NCBI GenBank assembly: GCA_963799105.1 | Contig: CAWCVR010000017.1 | Span: 62,001 to 126,000, forward strand | Direction of reading: 5' to 3' | Length of the DNA stretch: 64,000 bases | DNA from: CAWCVR01 sp963799105 | GTDB taxonomy: Bacteria; Acidobacteriota; Terriglobia; Bryobacterales; Bryobacteraceae | Shown: positions 16,100-23,431 of the stretch, in pieces | Layout: each line of letters begins with the position of its first letter | How positions within the stretch are numbered: the stretch's first letter is position 1 | Program-made: the position numbers and the translations under genes | The notes under the pieces: generated by a model | Databases searched by the model: none | Seen by the model: the letters and a program-made list of their open reading frames with translations, nothing else | Told to the model about the DNA's origin: nothing

Positions 16100-16531
16100 T
16101 CAGAGAACCCGGTCCAGCTTGCGCCGCAATTCGGCCGCCAGGCGGGGATTCACCCCGCCGGTCGAGACCGCCACCTGCACGCCGCCACGCTCCACGCGCG
16201 CCGGCACCAGGAAGCCGCACTCCGCGGCGCTATCGGCGATGTTGGCGGGTATTCCCCGCGCCCTGGCCGCGACCGCGATGCGATGGTTGACGCGGCGGTC
16301 ATTCGTGGCCGCGAACGCCAGAACCGCGCCGGAGAGGTCGGAGGTTCGAAACCGGCGCCGCACCAGGCGCACCGGCAGGCCGTCGAACGCCGCATCGCAC
16401 AGCGGGGCTACCACGGTGACGCGCGCGCCGGCATCCAGCAAGCCCTTGGTCTTGCGGAGCGCAACCTTACCCGCGCCAGCGACCAGCACGGGTCGGTCCT
16501 GGAGGTCGAGAAAGATGGGGTAGTGCCGCAA
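16100..16531 (-). CDS. Precorrin-2 dehydrogenase / siroheme synthase N-terminal domain
   Basis: A 143-residue NAD-binding protein of the CysG-N/Met8 type: YPIFLDLQDRPVLVAGAGKVALRKTKGLL is the N-terminal Rossmann strand and loop, with later AFAATNDRRVNHRIAVAARARGI and FLVPARVERGGVQVAVSTGG. The enzyme oxidises precorrin-2 to sirohydrochlorin and may insert iron to form siroheme. The start is uncertain; TTG at 16531 is the nearest codon before the conserved region and no ATG is suitable. At 143 residues it is shorter than Met8 (~270) or typical SirC (~200), so the helical C-terminal domain is reduced. Confidence 0.83.
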   Translation of the reverse strand: MRHYPIFLDLQDRPVLVAGAGKVALRKTKGLLDAGARVTVVAPLCDAAFDGLPVRLVRRRFRTSDLSGAVLAFAATNDRRVNHRIAVAARARGIPANIADSAAECGFLVPARVERGGVQVAVSTGGVNPRLAAELRRKLDRVL

Positions 16532-16740
16532 GTTCCGAATGTAGCACCATGGGGGGCCGCGGCCCCAGCCCGAGGCTGCTCCGGCGGGGCGAAGACACTG
16601 GGGACGGATGGCTCCGTTAACGCGGCGCAGGGAGACAGGGTGCTTCCTCGGGAGATGGTGCGCGCCTTGGGACGGAGCCGCCAGTCCCGCGTTTTCGCGG
16701 ACCCCCGCCGGACGAAAGGCCACATCCGTGGAAATGCGGG

Positions 16741-16993
16741 CTAGGTCTTCGACCGTGTGATTTGGCGCCTTTGCCGGGCCGCTCGCTCAGAAGCTGTGAA
16801 GAAATCGGCCGGACTGCCGGGTTGACAGACGAAAGCGTCTGTCCCACATTGCACTCGAAGGACTTGCAGCGAGGTGGGGCAGGCGCTTCCGCCTGCCAAC
16901 CGATTTCTTCACAGCTTCTCACGCTCGCGGTTCCGAACGGAACCACGCGGCGTTAGGGAGCGGCCCGTGGCAAAGGAACAGTATCTCGCGCTC
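16741..16993 (-). repeat. REP-containing repeat, copy 1, interrupted by a 129-bp miniature element
   Basis: The outer parts of this segment (16741-16789 and 16922-16993) match the reverse complement of 19516-19636. The shared features run in order: CTAGGTCTTCGACCGTGTGA, the dyad beginning GGGCCGCTCGCTCA, and CCCGTGGCAAAGGAACAG. In this copy the left arm of the dyad is split by the miniature element at 16790-16918. The right arm is also partly degraded. Confidence 0.75.
16790..16918 (+). mobile_element. 129-bp miniature inverted-repeat element, copy 1
   Basis: Ends are perfect 19-bp inverted repeats (GAAGCTGTGAAGAAATCGG at 16790-16808 and its complement at 16900-16918). The element is flanked by a direct TCA (16787-16789 and 16919-16921), which is a 3-bp target-site duplication. 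Inside are two short hairpins, GACAGACG/CGTCTGTC and GGCAGGCG/CGCCTGCC. No open frame for a transposase is present, so it must be moved by an enzyme acting in trans. It is 128/129 identical to the inverted copy at 22219-22347. Confidence 0.85.
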
Positions 16994-16999
16994 ATGGCG

Positions 17000-18562
17000 C
17001 TAGCCCAGCCTGGTGGCCACGGACTTCGCCTGCAGGAACAGCAACAGGTAATCCGGGCCGCCCGCCTTGGAGTCGGTGCCGGACATGTTGAAACCGCCGA
17101 ACGGGTGTGCCCCCACCATGGCGCCGGTACACTTGCGGTTGAAGTACAGGTTGCCCACGTGGAAGCGCTCGCGCGCCTGGCGCAGGTGTTCCGGCGTGTT
17201 CGAGAAGACGGCGCCGGTGAGACCGTACACCGAGTCGTTGGCCAGATCGAGGGCGTGCTCGAAATCGCGGGCCTGGGTGACGGCCAGCACCGGGCCGAAG
17301 ATCTCCTCCTGGAAGATGGCGGCTGCGGAATCCACGTCGGCGAAAATCGTGGGGGCGACGAAGAAGCCGCCGTCGGGGACGCCGGCATCGCCCACCACCA
17401 TGCGCCCTTCCCGCTTGCCGGTTTCGATGTACTTCAGGATAGTGCGCCGGGCGCTTTCGCTAATCACGGGGCCCATGTAACTGGCGGGGTCGTCGGCCTT
17501 GCCGACCTTGATACCGAGCGCTTTGGCCGCCAGGCGCTCGACGAACTCGGTGTACACGGCGGCATGCACGATGGCGCGCGAACAGGCCGAACACTTCTGT
17601 CCCTGGTAGCCGAATGCGGAGACCAGCACGCCGTCCACGGCCTTGTCGAGATCGGCGGAGGCGTCCACGACGATGGCGTCCTTGCCGCCCATTTCCGCGA
17701 TCACGCGCTTGATCCAGAGCTGGCCGGGCCGGTGGCGGGCCGCCAGTTCGTTGATGCGCAGCCCCACGTCGCGCGAACCGGTGAAGGAGATGAAGCGCGT
17801 CCTGGGGTGCTCGACGAGCGTGTCGCCCACCGCCGCGCCGCTGCCCACCAGGAGGGTGAAGCTGCCTTCCGGAAAGCCGGCTTCCCGCAGCACCTCGGCG
17901 AACTTGAGGGCGATGGTGGGGGTTTCGCTGGAAGGCTTGATCACAACCGTGTTGCCGGCCACCAGCGAAGCCACGGTCATCCCCGCCAGGATGGCCAGCG
18001 GGAAATTCCATGGCGGGATGACCACGCCCGCGCCGAGCGGGATGTAGATCATCTCGTCGCGCTCGCCGGGGAGTTGCGACACGGGTTGCGGCCCGGCCAG
18101 AAGTTCCATGGCATTGGCATAGTACTCGCAGAAATCGATGGCTTCGCAGACGTCGGCTTCCGCCTCGGTCCAGGTCTTGCCGGCTTCGTAGACCAGCCAC
18201 GCGTCAAATTCGAATTTGCGCTGGCGGACGATGCGCGCGGCTTCGCGCAGCAGGCTGGTGCGTTCCGCCGCCGGCGTGCGGCTCCATTTCGGGAAGCAGG
18301 CGTGCGCGTTCTCCACGGCGCGCGCGGCCAGTTCGGGAGTCGCCCTGTGGTGGACGCCAACCACCTCGCGCGAATCGGACGGATTCACCGAGGCGAGCAG
18401 ATCGCCGGTGGAAAACCACTCCCCGCCGATGCGCAGGGCGTATTCGCGTCCGAATTCGGCGCGCACGTTGGCGAGCGCAGCTTCCATGGCCTGCCGGTTG
18501 GCGGGCGTGGAAAAATCGGCGTAGGATTCGTTGCGGAAGTCCGCCAGGGATACGGGTGCCAT
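17000..18562 (-). CDS. pruA: 1-pyrroline-5-carboxylate (glutamate semialdehyde) dehydrogenase
   Basis: A 520-residue aldehyde dehydrogenase that oxidises glutamate semialdehyde to glutamate with NAD+ in proline and arginine catabolism. The catalytic Cys is in GYQGQKCSACSR, the general-base Glu is in VIAEMGGKDA, and NAD-binding motifs are PPWNFPLAI and FTGSRDVG. The order and wording (NFPLAI, GQKCSA, NRKCTGAMVGAHPFGG) are those of the P5C dehydrogenase group rather than generic ALDHs. Start MAPVSLADF at 18562 is preferred over an upstream in-frame codon at 18601. No proline dehydrogenase gene is in the window, so the enzyme is stand-alone rather than fused as PutA. Confidence 0.92.
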   Translation of the reverse strand: MAPVSLADFRNESYADFSTPANRQAMEAALANVRAEFGREYALRIGGEWFSTGDLLASVNPSDSREVVGVHHRATPELAARAVENAHACFPKWSRTPAAERTSLLREAARIVRQRKFEFDAWLVYEAGKTWTEAEADVCEAIDFCEYYANAMELLAGPQPVSQLPGERDEMIYIPLGAGVVIPPWNFPLAILAGMTVASLVAGNTVVIKPSSETPTIALKFAEVLREAGFPEGSFTLLVGSGAAVGDTLVEHPRTRFISFTGSRDVGLRINELAARHRPGQLWIKRVIAEMGGKDAIVVDASADLDKAVDGVLVSAFGYQGQKCSACSRAIVHAAVYTEFVERLAAKALGIKVGKADDPASYMGPVISESARRTILKYIETGKREGRMVVGDAGVPDGGFFVAPTIFADVDSAAAIFQEEIFGPVLAVTQARDFEHALDLANDSVYGLTGAVFSNTPEHLRQARERFHVGNLYFNRKCTGAMVGAHPFGGFNMSGTDSKAGGPDYLLLFLQAKSVATRLG

Positions 18563-18654
18563 GACTTCATGGTAGTACCGGCGGGGCAGGGCGGCGGTCA
18601 AGTGCGCCGATGGGGATTGGCCGCATCCCTGCGCGCGCTGGGCTACGGTTGGCC

Positions 18655-19056
18655 TCAGGCGAACACGTCGGTCGTGCCCGTCTCCGAGGCCGGTTCGGCG
18701 AACAGACCCTGCACCTGTTGCAGAGCCAGCGCCTGGTTGTTGATGGCGGACTGCTCTTGCGCAGTAGCGTCCGTCAGATCGGCGGAGGCGACGCCGGGGA
18801 GCACATCGGTTGCCGATGGGGACGTGGCGGAGGAGGCGACAGGCAGCGCGGGCAGCTTAGTCTGGGAGGGCTGAGAGGTGCCGAACAGTCCGTCCACTAC
18901 TTGCGTTTGGAGGGCGGCCATGCTGAGACTGACCACATCCCGCGGCTGGGCCGATTGCAACTGGGCCGGCGACATCTGTGCCGCCATGCCGGAAAGTGGA
19001 CCTCCCGGCTGCATCAGGTAGGACAAGCCGCTCAGCGAGTTCGTGACGGACCCCAT
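18655..19056 (-). CDS. Hypothetical protein, 133 residues, Gln/Ser/Ala-rich
   Basis: The start at 19056 (MGSVTNSLSGL) has a strong ribosome site, AGGAAAGG, five bases upstream. The protein is rich in Ala, Ser, Gln and Leu with no signal peptide, transmembrane segment or recognisable domain. Amphipathic stretches (VVSLSMAALQTQVVDGLFG and INNQALALQQVQGLF) suggest short helices in an otherwise flexible chain. It lies downstream of and divergent from the truncated exported protein at 19145. I do not know a family; the start signal and codon use make it a likely real gene. Confidence 0.6.
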   Translation of the reverse strand: MGSVTNSLSGLSYLMQPGGPLSGMAAQMSPAQLQSAQPRDVVSLSMAALQTQVVDGLFGTSQPSQTKLPALPVASSATSPSATDVLPGVASADLTDATAQEQSAINNQALALQQVQGLFAEPASETGTTDVFA

Positions 19057-19144
19057 ACACCTTTCCTGAGTTTTCTCTTCGGCCGGATTGCGCGTTTCTT
19101 TAATGTTGCAACTGGTGGGGAACGCCACACGTTTAAGGGAATGA

Positions 19145-19510
19145 ATGCCAAAAAGACAAGTGTGCGCCTGGATGGCGCTGGTTGCCGCCGGCGGCGCGGC
19201 GCTGATGGCCGGGGAGCAGGTGTGGAAGGTCAAGCGGATCGCGGAATGGAGCGTGGAGGAAGCGCGGCAGGTGCTCACCGAGTCGCCATGGGCGAAGACC
19301 GTGACGCCAGCGCCTGGTGGATCGGGCGCGGGCGGGCAGCAGCGGTCTGGAATCAGCGCGGGCGGCATGGGGATCGGCGGGATGGGAATGGGGCGGCGCG
19401 GCGGCAGGGGCGGTGCGGGGCGCGGGTCGAATGACAGCGGAAGCGCGGACTCCGGCCCGATGCCGGTATTGACGCTGCGATGGGCCAGCGCCATGCCCGC
19501 GATCGCCTAG
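19145..19510 (+). CDS. Exported Gly-rich protein, probably truncated at its C-terminus
   Basis: A 121-residue product with a signal-like N-terminus (CAWMALVAAGGAALMAGEQ), the motif VWKVKRIAEWSVEEARQVLTESPWAKTVTP and a glycine/methionine-rich linker, then LTLRWASAMPA. In related acidobacterial proteins, as I recall, the 'W.. EDAKQvLtdSPW' start is followed after LRWESA by another long domain. Here a stop appears at once and the REP repeat (19516-19636) begins six bases later, so the 3' part was probably lost in the rearrangement that also left the transposase and phosphoketolase fragments. The function is unknown. Confidence 0.6.
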   Translation: MPKRQVCAWMALVAAGGAALMAGEQVWKVKRIAEWSVEEARQVLTESPWAKTVTPAPGGSGAGGQQRSGISAGGMGIGGMGMGRRGGRGGAGRGSNDSGSADSGPMPVLTLRWASAMPAIA

Positions 19511-19515
19511 TGCCT

Positions 19516-19636
19516 TGACCGCGAGAAACTGTTCCTTTGCCACGGGCCGCTCGCTCACGCTCGCGGTTCTGTCCGGAACCGCGAGCGTGAGCGAGCGGCC
19601 CGGTAATGGCACGAAATCACACGGTCGAAGACCTAG
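19516..19636 (+). repeat. REP-containing repeat, copy 2 (uninterrupted)
   Basis: This ~121-bp segment is the reverse complement of the outer parts of 16741-16993. At its centre is a perfect 26-bp inverted repeat (19544-19569 and 19576-19601) with a 6-base loop; each arm contains GGGCCGCTCGCTCACG. Such REP-type dyads are common in intergenic DNA of this lineage and are the insertion target of the 129-bp element. Confidence 0.8.
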
Positions 19637-20097
19637 ATCACTGTCGAAGTCCGACGCTTGAAGTGCCCGTAAAATGGGCATTTTCTCGAAAAGCGTCACG
19701 CTCAAAATCTGTAGAATTTGGTAAAGGCTCGCCTCCAGCCCCAGGCACTTGCGGACAATGGCCACCAGCACGCAGACCGAGACCGCAATCCGGATTTGCG
19801 TCTTCTCAGCGTTCTCGCTGGTGCCGTAGAAGGCCTTGATCCGCAGGTGCTGCTTGATCCACTTGAACAAGAGTTCCACCTGCCAGCGGCACTTGTAGAT
19901 CATGGCGATAGTAAGTGCTGGGAGCGTGAAGTTGTTGGTGAGAAACTTGAACCGCTTCCGCGTGTCCACATCGAGATAACTTACGCGCCGCAGCGTCTCC
20001 GGGTATGCTTTCGCCGAATCGATGGCGGTCAGAATGACAGTGTGATCGGAGCGCACGCCGGTGCTCTTGTCCACCGGATGCGAGTAGCGGCGCTGGA
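19637..20097 (-). pseudogene. IS4-type transposase, C-terminal fragment
   Basis: The minus-strand frame from ~20097 to ~19637 encodes the end of a DDE transposase: VILTAIDSAKAYPETLRRVS, KFLTNNFTLPALTIAMIYKC, then the Y-x2-R-x3-E-x6-K signature in YKCRWQVELLFKWIK, which is diagnostic of IS4-family enzymes and carries the last catalytic Glu. The two catalytic aspartates and the whole N-terminus are missing at the junction with phosphoketolase, and the C-terminal tail is cut by the REP repeat. It is inactive. Confidence 0.88.
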
Positions 20098-20652
20098 GTC
20101 GGCATGTGGGAGTGGGCCTGCAACGACCAGGGCGGGGAGCCGCAGCTTGTAATGGCCTCGGCCGGCGACATCCCCACCCAGGAAGCCCTGGCCGCCACCG
20201 TGCTGCTGCGGGGCGAATTCCCCGACCTCAAGATCCGCTTCATCAACGTGGTGGACCTCTTCAAGCTGCAACCCAGCACGGAGCATCCCCACGGGTTGAC
20301 GGACCGCGATTTCGATTCGCTGTTCACCGTGGACAAGCCGGTCATCTTCAACTTCCACGGCTATCCCTGGCTGATCCACCGCCTGGCGTACCGCCGCACC
20401 AACCACCACAATTTCCACGTGCGCGGGTACAAGGAGAAGGGCAATATCAACACGCCCATGGAGCTGGCCATCAACAACGAGATCGACCGCTTCAGCCTGG
20501 CGATCGACTCGATCGACCGCGTTCCCGAACTGCAGCGCGTGGGCGCGCACGCCAAGGAGAAGTTCCGCAACATGCAGATCGAGTGCCGGAACTATGCCTA
20601 CGAACACGGCATCGACAGCCCCGCCATCACCGGCTGGAAGTGGCCGGAGTAG
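20095..20652 (+). pseudogene. xfp: Phosphoketolase (xylulose-5-P/fructose-6-P), last quarter only
   Basis: About 185 residues that match the C-terminal domain of phosphoketolase: GVGMWEWACNDQGGEPQLVM, AGDIPTQEALAATVLL, FINVVDLFKLQP, GYPWLIHRLAYRRTNHHNFH and GYKEKGNINTPMELAINNEIDRF. Intact enzymes have ~790 residues, with thiamine diphosphate bound by the missing N-terminal and middle domains, so this piece cannot be active. The homology begins exactly where the transposase fragment ends (20095-20100), placing the break there. Acetate kinase, the usual partner enzyme, lies just downstream on the other strand. Confidence 0.88.
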
Positions 20653-20672
20653 CAGCGCGGCCGCGGCTCCGC

Positions 20673-20750
20673 GACAGCGGTCCTGTCACGCAAATCAGCA
20701 AGTCTTTTAAATAGAATAGCTTACGAAAGCGAAATGACAGGACCGCTGTC
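20673..20750. repeat. 78-bp element with perfect 16-bp terminal inverted repeats
   Basis: GACAGCGGTCCTGTCA (20673-20688) and its exact complement (20735-20750) enclose 46 A+T-rich bases. It lies between the phosphoketolase remnant and acetate kinase, which are convergent, and could act as a terminator hairpin with a large loop or be a small mobile or REP-like element. Confidence 0.65.
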
Positions 20751-20809
20751 AAAACCGGCCCCGGCGGCGGCTCCTCGTTCGTGGCAGGCCCCGGATCGCG
20801 CCGCGAAGA

Positions 20810-20852
20810 GCGGGACGAGGGCGTCCCGCGCGGACCAGGGGGTCCGCCCCAC
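20810..20852. repeat. Paired GC-rich palindromes (43-bp repeat family, variant)
   Basis: Two adjacent hairpins: GCGGGACG AGGG CGTCCCGC and GCGGACC AGGG GGTCCGC followed by CCCAC. The second hairpin is the same unit that ends the copies at 32368-32410 and 41631-41673. It lies downstream of acetate kinase. Confidence 0.65.
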
Positions 20853-20856
20853 GGCC

Positions 20857-22101
20857 CTAACTCGGGTGCGGTACGCCCAGCACGCAGCGCACCGTGTCGC
20901 GCGCTATCAGCAGCTCTTCGTCGGTCGGAATGGTCCACGCGGCCAGGCGGCCTCCGTCTTTGCTGATCTGTCTTTCGCGCGGCTCGGTCTGCCGGTTCCG
21001 CTGGTCGTCCACTTCGAGGCCGGCCCACTCCAGCCCCTGGCAGATGCGCGCGCGGATTTCCGGCGAGTTCTCGCCGATGCCGCCGGTGAAGACCACCGCG
21101 TCGGCGCCGCCCATCGCCGCCAGAAACGCGCCGATATACTTTCGCGCGCGGTAGCAGAACACCTCGATGGCCAGCCGCACGCGCCGGTCGTCGTGCTCCC
21201 GTAGTTCCTGCTCGAGCGCCCGCATGTCGTTGGTCAACCCCGAGATTCCCAGCAGCCCGGACTGGGTATTGAGCAGCGACTCCACTTCCTGGGTCGATAA
21301 CCCTTCCTTGGCGGCGATCAGGCCGACGATGGCGGGGTCCAGATCGCCGGAGCGCGTTCCCATCACCAGGCCCTCGAGCGGCGTCATGCCCATGGACGTG
21401 TCCACCGGGTGGCCGGCGCGGATGGCGGCCGCCGAACATCCGTTGCCCAGGTGCAGCGTCACCACGTGGGTTTGCTCGCGCGTCAGATTCTGCAGCGTTC
21501 GATAGCGGTACGTCACGTAACGGTGCGAGGTGCCGTGGAAACCGTAGCGGCGGATGTGGTGCCGGCGGTACAGGTGATAGGGCACGGCGTACAGATAGGC
21601 GAAATCAGGAATGGAGGCGTGAAACGCCGTGTCGAAAACGGCCACCTGCGGCACCGCCGCGCCGAAAATCTCGCGCGCCGCCAGGATGCCCTTGATGTTG
21701 TTGGGATTGTGAAGCGGCGCCAGGTCGATGCAGTCCTCGATGCCCTTCAGCACCGCGTCGTCGACGATGGCCGATTCGGTGAACCTCTCGCCGCCATGCA
21801 CCACGCGATGCCCCACCGCGTGGATGTCGCCCAGGCTGTGGATCTCGTCGATGCCCGAACGGTCCGATGCCAGCCACCGCAGCACATAATCGAGAGCGGC
21901 CGAGGCGTCGCGGAGGGGCGCAGTGAAGATCTGCCGCGGCCCATCGCGGTGCTGCACGGTGATGACGGCTTCGCCGCCGATGCGCTCCACCTGGCCGCGG
22001 CACAGGCGCTCGTCGCGCCCCGCGGCGATACGTTCGGCGTCGGTCGAGATCACCTGGAATTTCAGACTGGAGCTGCCCGCGTTGAGAACCAGGACGTTCA
22101 T
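20857..22101 (-). CDS. ackA: Acetate kinase
   Basis: A 414-residue ASKHA-fold kinase that interconverts acetyl phosphate + ADP and acetate + ATP. The diagnostic motifs are VLNAGSSSLKF at the N-terminus, YGFHGTSHRYVTYR in the middle and VVFTGGIGENS near the end. The ATG at 22101 starts directly before the conserved MNVLVLNAGSS; the open frame continues upstream into the miniature element but that part is not protein-like. Its neighbour is a phosphoketolase fragment, so in the ancestor the two enzymes probably formed the classic route from sugar phosphate through acetyl phosphate to acetate. No phosphotransacetylase gene is in the window. Confidence 0.95.
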   Translation of the reverse strand: MNVLVLNAGSSSLKFQVISTDAERIAAGRDERLCRGQVERIGGEAVITVQHRDGPRQIFTAPLRDASAALDYVLRWLASDRSGIDEIHSLGDIHAVGHRVVHGGERFTESAIVDDAVLKGIEDCIDLAPLHNPNNIKGILAAREIFGAAVPQVAVFDTAFHASIPDFAYLYAVPYHLYRRHHIRRYGFHGTSHRYVTYRYRTLQNLTREQTHVVTLHLGNGCSAAAIRAGHPVDTSMGMTPLEGLVMGTRSGDLDPAIVGLIAAKEGLSTQEVESLLNTQSGLLGISGLTNDMRALEQELREHDDRRVRLAIEVFCYRARKYIGAFLAAMGGADAVVFTGGIGENSPEIRARICQGLEWAGLEVDDQRNRQTEPRERQISKDGGRLAAWTIPTDEELLIARDTVRCVLGVPHPS

Positions 22102-22218
22102 AGCAGTTCCGAGTGTAGCGTGTGCCGCGGCGGAGGGCGAGCGGGCGGCGTTTGGCCGGACCGCGGAGGCGGCCCATAATCCGTCCGTAAGCCCGTAGCC
22201 ACCGGGTCCGCTCCCTGA

Positions 22219-22347
22219 GAAGCTGTGAAGAAATCGGTTGGCAGGCGGAAGCGCCTGCCCCACCTCGCTGCAAGTCCTTCGAATGCAATGTGGGACAGAC
22301 GCTTTCGTCTGTCAACCCGGCAGTCCGGCCGATTTCTTCACAGCTTC
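22219..22347 (-). mobile_element. 129-bp miniature inverted-repeat element, copy 2 (inverted)
   Basis: It has the same 19-bp terminal inverted repeats and internal hairpins as copy 1 (16790-16918), in opposite orientation, differing at one base of 129. It is flanked by a direct TGA (22216-22218 and 22348-22350), again a 3-bp target duplication. The reconstructed empty site reads CCGCTCCCTGACGCTCGCGG, another REP-like dyad half. The remainder of 22102-22493 holds no gene. Confidence 0.85.
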
Positions 22348-22493
22348 TGACGCTCGCGGTCGCACCGGCCCGGTGCGGGGCCGCGGATGGCGGACGCATG
22401 GCTGGCCGGGCGGTTCGTTGTGGGTCAGAGCGCTTACGGACGGATTACCGGCGCGGCGCCGGCGCGAATCGGTTTATCATTGCATAAACAGGA

Positions 22494-23357
22494 GTGTCAC
22501 CCACGCAATTCACCTGCAATGTCTGCGGCCAGCGCGGCCGGCCTCCGGAAAGGAGCCGGGACGCCGAGGATTCCACCTGCTCGCGCTGCGGCTCGAACGT
22601 TCGCACCCGCGGGCTTCTGCGGGCGCTTTCGCAGGAGCTTTTCGGCGCCAGCCTGACGCTCGCGGCATTTCCCCGCATCAAGAGCGTGCGCGGCATCGGT
22701 ATCGGCGATTCCGAAATCTACTCCGAGCGCCTCGAGGAGAAGCTCGGCTACCATAACACGTTCTTCCACCGCGAGCCGCGCCTGGACATTGCCCATCCAC
22801 CGGAGTCCGAGTTCGGCCAATACGATTTCGTTATCTCGAGCGAGGTGTTCGAGCACGTCGTCCCGCCCGTCGAAGCGGCGTTTCAAAATGTGTGCCGGCT
22901 GCTGCGGCCCAACGGCGTATTCGTCTTCACCGTACCGTATTCGTTGAAAAAGAGCACCGTCGAGCACTTCCCGGAACTGCACGAATATGCCATCGCGCGC
23001 TTGGGCGATCGCCACGTGCTGGTCAACCGGACGCGGGAAGGCACAGTCCGGATCTACGAGAACCTGGTGTTTCACGGCGGCCCCGGCTCCACTTTGGAAA
23101 TGCGGGTATTCTCGGAAAGCGATCTCAGGCGAATGCTCTCGGGCGCCGGCTTCGGCGAGGTGCGGATTTACGGCGAAGATTACCCGGAGTTCGGCATCGT
23201 TCGCGACGGGCCCTGCTCGCTGCCGCTGGCCGCGCGCAAGGGGGAGTTTGCGTTCGGCGTGGATGCCGCCCGCGAGTTGCTGGAGCAGTGGAACGGGTTG
23301 ATGCGCTCGCGATGGCTGCGGCTGGGCGCGAAACTGCGGCTGTTGCGGGGGCGCTGA
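22494..23357 (+). CDS. Class I SAM-dependent methyltransferase with N-terminal zinc-finger-like motif
   Basis: A 287-residue protein. Residues ~8-35 hold two CxxC pairs (CNVCG and CSRCG) that probably bind zinc. The remainder is a Rossmann methyltransferase of the Methyltransf_11 type: IGIGDSEIYSERLEEKLGYHNTF, YDFVISSEVFEHVVPPVEAAFQN then VCRLLRPNGVFVFTVPY. The acceptor is unknown; similar zinc-finger methyltransferases are often near glycan or lipid modification genes, but none are next to this one. The start is GTG with AGGA close upstream. It is a single gene preceding an exported Gly/Tyr-rich protein on the same strand. Confidence 0.8.
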   Translation: MSPTQFTCNVCGQRGRPPERSRDAEDSTCSRCGSNVRTRGLLRALSQELFGASLTLAAFPRIKSVRGIGIGDSEIYSERLEEKLGYHNTFFHREPRLDIAHPPESEFGQYDFVISSEVFEHVVPPVEAAFQNVCRLLRPNGVFVFTVPYSLKKSTVEHFPELHEYAIARLGDRHVLVNRTREGTVRIYENLVFHGGPGSTLEMRVFSESDLRRMLSGAGFGEVRIYGEDYPEFGIVRDGPCSLPLAARKGEFAFGVDAARELLEQWNGLMRSRWLRLGAKLRLLRGR

Positions 23358-23431
23358 GCCCCGCGCCGCGCGCCCGGCGCGGCTTGCAGCCGTCGCGCGG
23401 CGGGAGTATGCTCCCAGGTAGAGGGACTGTC

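Noticed and set aside
22102..22263. Upstream start for acetate kinase inside the miniature element
   Set aside because: Acetate kinase begins at the conserved VLNAGSSSLKF; the extension translates the inverted-repeat element.
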